A DNA stretch of 9,245 nt, taken from contig CAYUYM010000135.1 in NCBI GenBank assembly GCA_964449305.1, positions 1 through 9,245 of the forward strand, read 5' to 3'. The translations under genes and the position numbers were made by a program. The DNA is from CAYUYM01 sp964449305 (GTDB lineage: Bacteria; Bacteroidota; Ignavibacteria; SZUA-365; CAYQST01). The notes beneath the pieces are model-generated. The model saw only the letters and a program-made list of their open reading frames with translations, made no database searches and was not told the DNA's origin. Shown here one piece after another: positions 7,535 through 9,245 of this stretch (position 1 is the first letter of the stretch; every line of letters begins with the position of its first letter).

Positions 7535-8923
7535 ATGAAGAAAGTGCTCCCAATTGCATTGTTGCTTCTGTTGTGTTCGTTCAGCGGCCTGCACGCGCAG
7601 GGAACGGCACGCTTCGTCCTGCTCGAACAATTCACCGGCACCTGGTGCGGTTGGTGCCCATACGGGTCGGACTCTGTTGCAGCGATTCTTGCCCGCATGC
7701 CGAACGTCAATGCCCTGGCATATCACTCCGGCGATGTGCTGGAAACGACGGAGACCGCGATCGTGGACACGATGCTGTACATCTCCTCGTATCCCGGCGC
7801 GGCAGTCGATCGCATGGTCTGGAATTACCAGGGCAAGGCCACCTTCGGTCTGGGGCGGGATGCCTGGGGAGCAGCGTGCGCCATTCGTGCCCCCATTCCC
7901 TCGCCGATCTCCATTGTCGTTGATTCAAGCACCTACGATCCCGCCACACGATTGATCAGCTTCATCATCAAGCTCAACGTCCTTGTCGACATGCCCGGTG
8001 AGTACTACTACGCCATCGTGATCTCGGAGGACAGCGTCAACGCCGCGCAGACGAAGTACTTTGTCGGCGGTGGCTCGACGATTCTGGATCCGTATTTCCA
8101 CAAGCGTGTCGTCCGGAAGATGCCCATCACCAGCTTTGGATCACGTCTGACAAGCACCGGCCTTGTCGCCGGTCAGACGATCCGGAGAACGTACAATTAC
8201 GTTGTTCCTGTCACCGTGGGATGGAACCTCGATAAGTGCAGCATCACCATTCTTGTCGACAGGAAGTATCCAGGCATCGTTGGTGAGCATCGCGAGGTGC
8301 AGCAGTCGTGGCAGAAGAAGTTCTTCGATGCACTCATCTATCTGCCGGTGAACCTCGTCTCCTTCAACGCCGAGCGCGTGGGTGACGATGCACGCCTGAT
8401 GTGGCGCACCGACGGCGAATCCAGCAACAAGGGCTGGGCCATCGAACGCCGCATCGATCTCGCTGACTGGCGCCAGATCGACTTTGTCGAGGGCCGTGGA
8501 ACCACCACCCTGGGGCAGACGTATGAGTACGTCGATCGCTCCGCCGACAAGAAGGGCGTGTATGACTACCGCCTGCGCCAGACGGATTACGACGGCACCA
8601 ACGACGTGTCGCCTGTGGCGCGAGTCCTGTTCACCTCGGTGCCCACAAGCACACATCTGAACCAGAACCACCCGAACCCCTTCAACCCGACCACACAGCT
8701 CTCCGTGGATCTCGCCGAAGCGACCACGATGAAGCTCCAGGTGTTCGATGCCGTCGGCCGCATGGTGGCCACGCTTGCTGATGGTGCCTACGAATCCGGC
8801 TCGCACGTCTTTGACTGGAATGCGATCGATGCCGGCGGATCCCCGCTCCCATCGGGCGTGTATTTCTACCGCCTCACCACGCCGGGGCATGTGGAGACGC
8901 GCCAGATGATGCTGTCCCGCTGA
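7535..8923 (+). CDS. T9SS-exported Omp28-like thioredoxin-fold protein
   Basis: This 462-residue protein should be exported by Sec and then by the type IX system to the cell surface or medium. Residues 1-22 are a signal peptide (MKKVLPIALLLLLCSFSG, cleavage near LHAQ). The following VLLEQFTGTWCGWCPYG carries a CGWC redox-type motif (C38, C41), as in Omp28-related thioredoxin-like proteins, so a disulfide redox or binding role is likely but unproven. The domain runs to about residue 260. Residues about 268-367 form a fibronectin-like linker common in T9SS cargo (PVNLVSFNAE...GWAIERR...YDYRLRQTDYDG). The last 88 residues are a type A sorting domain: NQNHPNPFNPTT, LQVFDAVGRMVATL, then LPSGVYFYRL. 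In known systems this domain is cleaved and replaced by an A-LPS anchor. The gene stands alone between two terminators, with a good ribosome binding site. A purely structural role is possible. Confidence 0.9.
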   Translation: MKKVLPIALLLLLCSFSGLHAQGTARFVLLEQFTGTWCGWCPYGSDSVAAILARMPNVNALAYHSGDVLETTETAIVDTMLYISSYPGAAVDRMVWNYQGKATFGLGRDAWGAACAIRAPIPSPISIVVDSSTYDPATRLISFIIKLNVLVDMPGEYYYAIVISEDSVNAAQTKYFVGGGSTILDPYFHKRVVRKMPITSFGSRLTSTGLVAGQTIRRTYNYVVPVTVGWNLDKCSITILVDRKYPGIVGEHREVQQSWQKKFFDALIYLPVNLVSFNAERVGDDARLMWRTDGESSNKGWAIERRIDLADWRQIDFVEGRGTTTLGQTYEYVDRSADKKGVYDYRLRQTDYDGTNDVSPVARVLFTSVPTSTHLNQNHPNPFNPTTQLSVDLAEATTMKLQVFDAVGRMVATLADGAYESGSHVFDWNAIDAGGSPLPSGVYFYRLTTPGHVETRQMMLSR

Positions 8924-8947
8924 CACGGACTTCATCCATGCATGATG

Positions 8948-8971
8948 AAAAGGCGGCCACGGCCGCCTTTT
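8948..8971. terminator. bidirectional intrinsic terminator
   Basis: AAAAGGCGGCC (8948-8958) and GGCCGCCTTTT (8961-8971) are perfect reverse complements, giving a GC-rich stem with a very short loop and a T-run on both strands. It lies 24 bp after the T9SS cargo stop and before the convergent ogt gene, and should stop transcription from both sides. It is the strongest terminator in the window. Confidence 0.9.
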
Positions 8972-8998
8972 CCTTTGGGGTTCTCCATGTCTGCATCC

Positions 8999-9022
8999 TG
9001 CGCGGCCCTGTCCGGCCGCGCA
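8999..9022 (-). terminator. second hairpin just after ogt
   Basis: TGCGCGGCC (8999-9007) and GGCCGCGCA (9014-9022) pair perfectly around a 6-nt loop. The hairpin begins 5 bp past the ogt stop on the minus strand. No T-run follows, so alone it is a weak terminator; it probably acts with the hairpin at 8948-8971 or shields the ogt mRNA 3' end. Confidence 0.5.
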
Positions 9023-9027
9023 TGCCG

Positions 9028-9245
9028 TCATCCGGTGAACGCTGCGCCCTCGAGTTCGAGCAGGGTGCGCTTCCTGCCGAGCCCGCCGCCGAAGCCGGTG
9101 AGCGAACCGTCACGACCGATCACCCTATGGCAGGGGATGATGACGGGGATGGGATTGCTTCCGATGGCCGTCCCCACTGCGCGGACGGCTCTGGGTCGGC
9201 CGATGCGCTCCGCCACCTCGCCGTAGGTCCAGGTGCTGCCGCGGG
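9028..9245 (-). CDS. ogt: methylated-DNA--protein-cysteine methyltransferase, C-terminal part (5' end outside window)
   Basis: This suicide repair protein moves the alkyl group from O6-alkylguanine in DNA to its own cysteine. About 72 residues are visible, the frame is open to the window edge and the start lies beyond it; an in-frame GTG at 9216 is internal. The segment matches the DNA-binding and active-site domain: RGSTWTYGEVAERIGRP, then AVRAVGTAIGSNP (the helix-turn-helix with its Arg finger), the active site IPCHRVIG with the acceptor Cys, and the C-terminal LTGFGGGLGRKRTLLELEG. The family is unmistakable. Whether it is a stand-alone Ogt or the end of an Ada-type fusion cannot be seen. 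The gene converges on the T9SS cargo gene. Confidence 0.95.
   Translation of the reverse strand, partial: RGSTWTYGEVAERIGRPRAVRAVGTAIGSNPIPVIIPCHRVIGRDGSLTGFGGGLGRKRTLLELEGAAFTG

Noticed and set aside
1..9245. tRNA, rRNA, CRISPR array, insertion sequence, prophage or defence genes
   Set aside because: No cloverleaf, repeat-spacer pattern, transposase motif, terminal inverted repeats or defence domain was seen on either strand.

Overview
The window is about 9.2 kb of GC-rich DNA (I estimate a little over 60% G+C by eye) and carries seven genes, two of them cut by the window edges. The best clues to the organism are a type IX secretion (T9SS) type A sorting domain with the NxPNPFNPTT signature at the end of the gene at 7535-8923, an OmpA protein with a regulatory-like beta-sandwich domain, a TonB-dependent receptor, a DPP-IV-type peptidase, a perfect TAnnTTTG (Bacteroidota-type) -7 box and mostly weak Shine-Dalgarno sequences. 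Together these point to the Bacteroidota/Chlorobiota/Ignavibacteriota group. The high GC and the NPNPFNP-style sorting domain would suit a lineage such as Candidatus Kapaibacterium, but this placement is an inference.

Layout, left to right. 1-858 (+) is the 3' part of an OmpA-family envelope protein. 881-1216 (+) is a small, probably real membrane-anchored hypothetical protein. 1301-3472 (+) is a TonB-dependent outer-membrane receptor with a hairpin in its leader. A hairpin at 3527-3559 separates it from the convergent gene 3584-5791 (-), a secreted S9B (DPP-IV-like) serine peptidase. Across a 148-bp divergent intergenic region lies 5940-7349 (+), an RsmB/NOL1-NOP2-Sun rRNA cytosine-C5 methyltransferase, followed by a good intrinsic terminator. 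7535-8923 (+) is a secreted Omp28-like thioredoxin-fold protein with a T9SS sorting domain. A strong bidirectional terminator at 8948-8971 separates it from 9028-9245 (-), the C-terminal half of an O6-methylguanine-DNA methyltransferase (ogt).

Most genes appear to be single transcription units bounded by hairpins. Five of the seven encode envelope, exported or membrane-associated proteins (OmpA, small TM protein, TonB receptor, peptidase, T9SS cargo). The other two are housekeeping enzymes for rRNA modification and DNA alkylation repair. Nothing in the window forms a recognisable defence island, mobile element, CRISPR array or biosynthetic cluster, and I found no convincing undescribed multi-gene system. 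The points most worth a second look are a G9 homopolymer inside the OmpA gene, the small Cys-tailed ORF, the perfect TAnnTTTG promoter box, the leader hairpin of the TonB receptor and the T9SS-exported CGWC protein.
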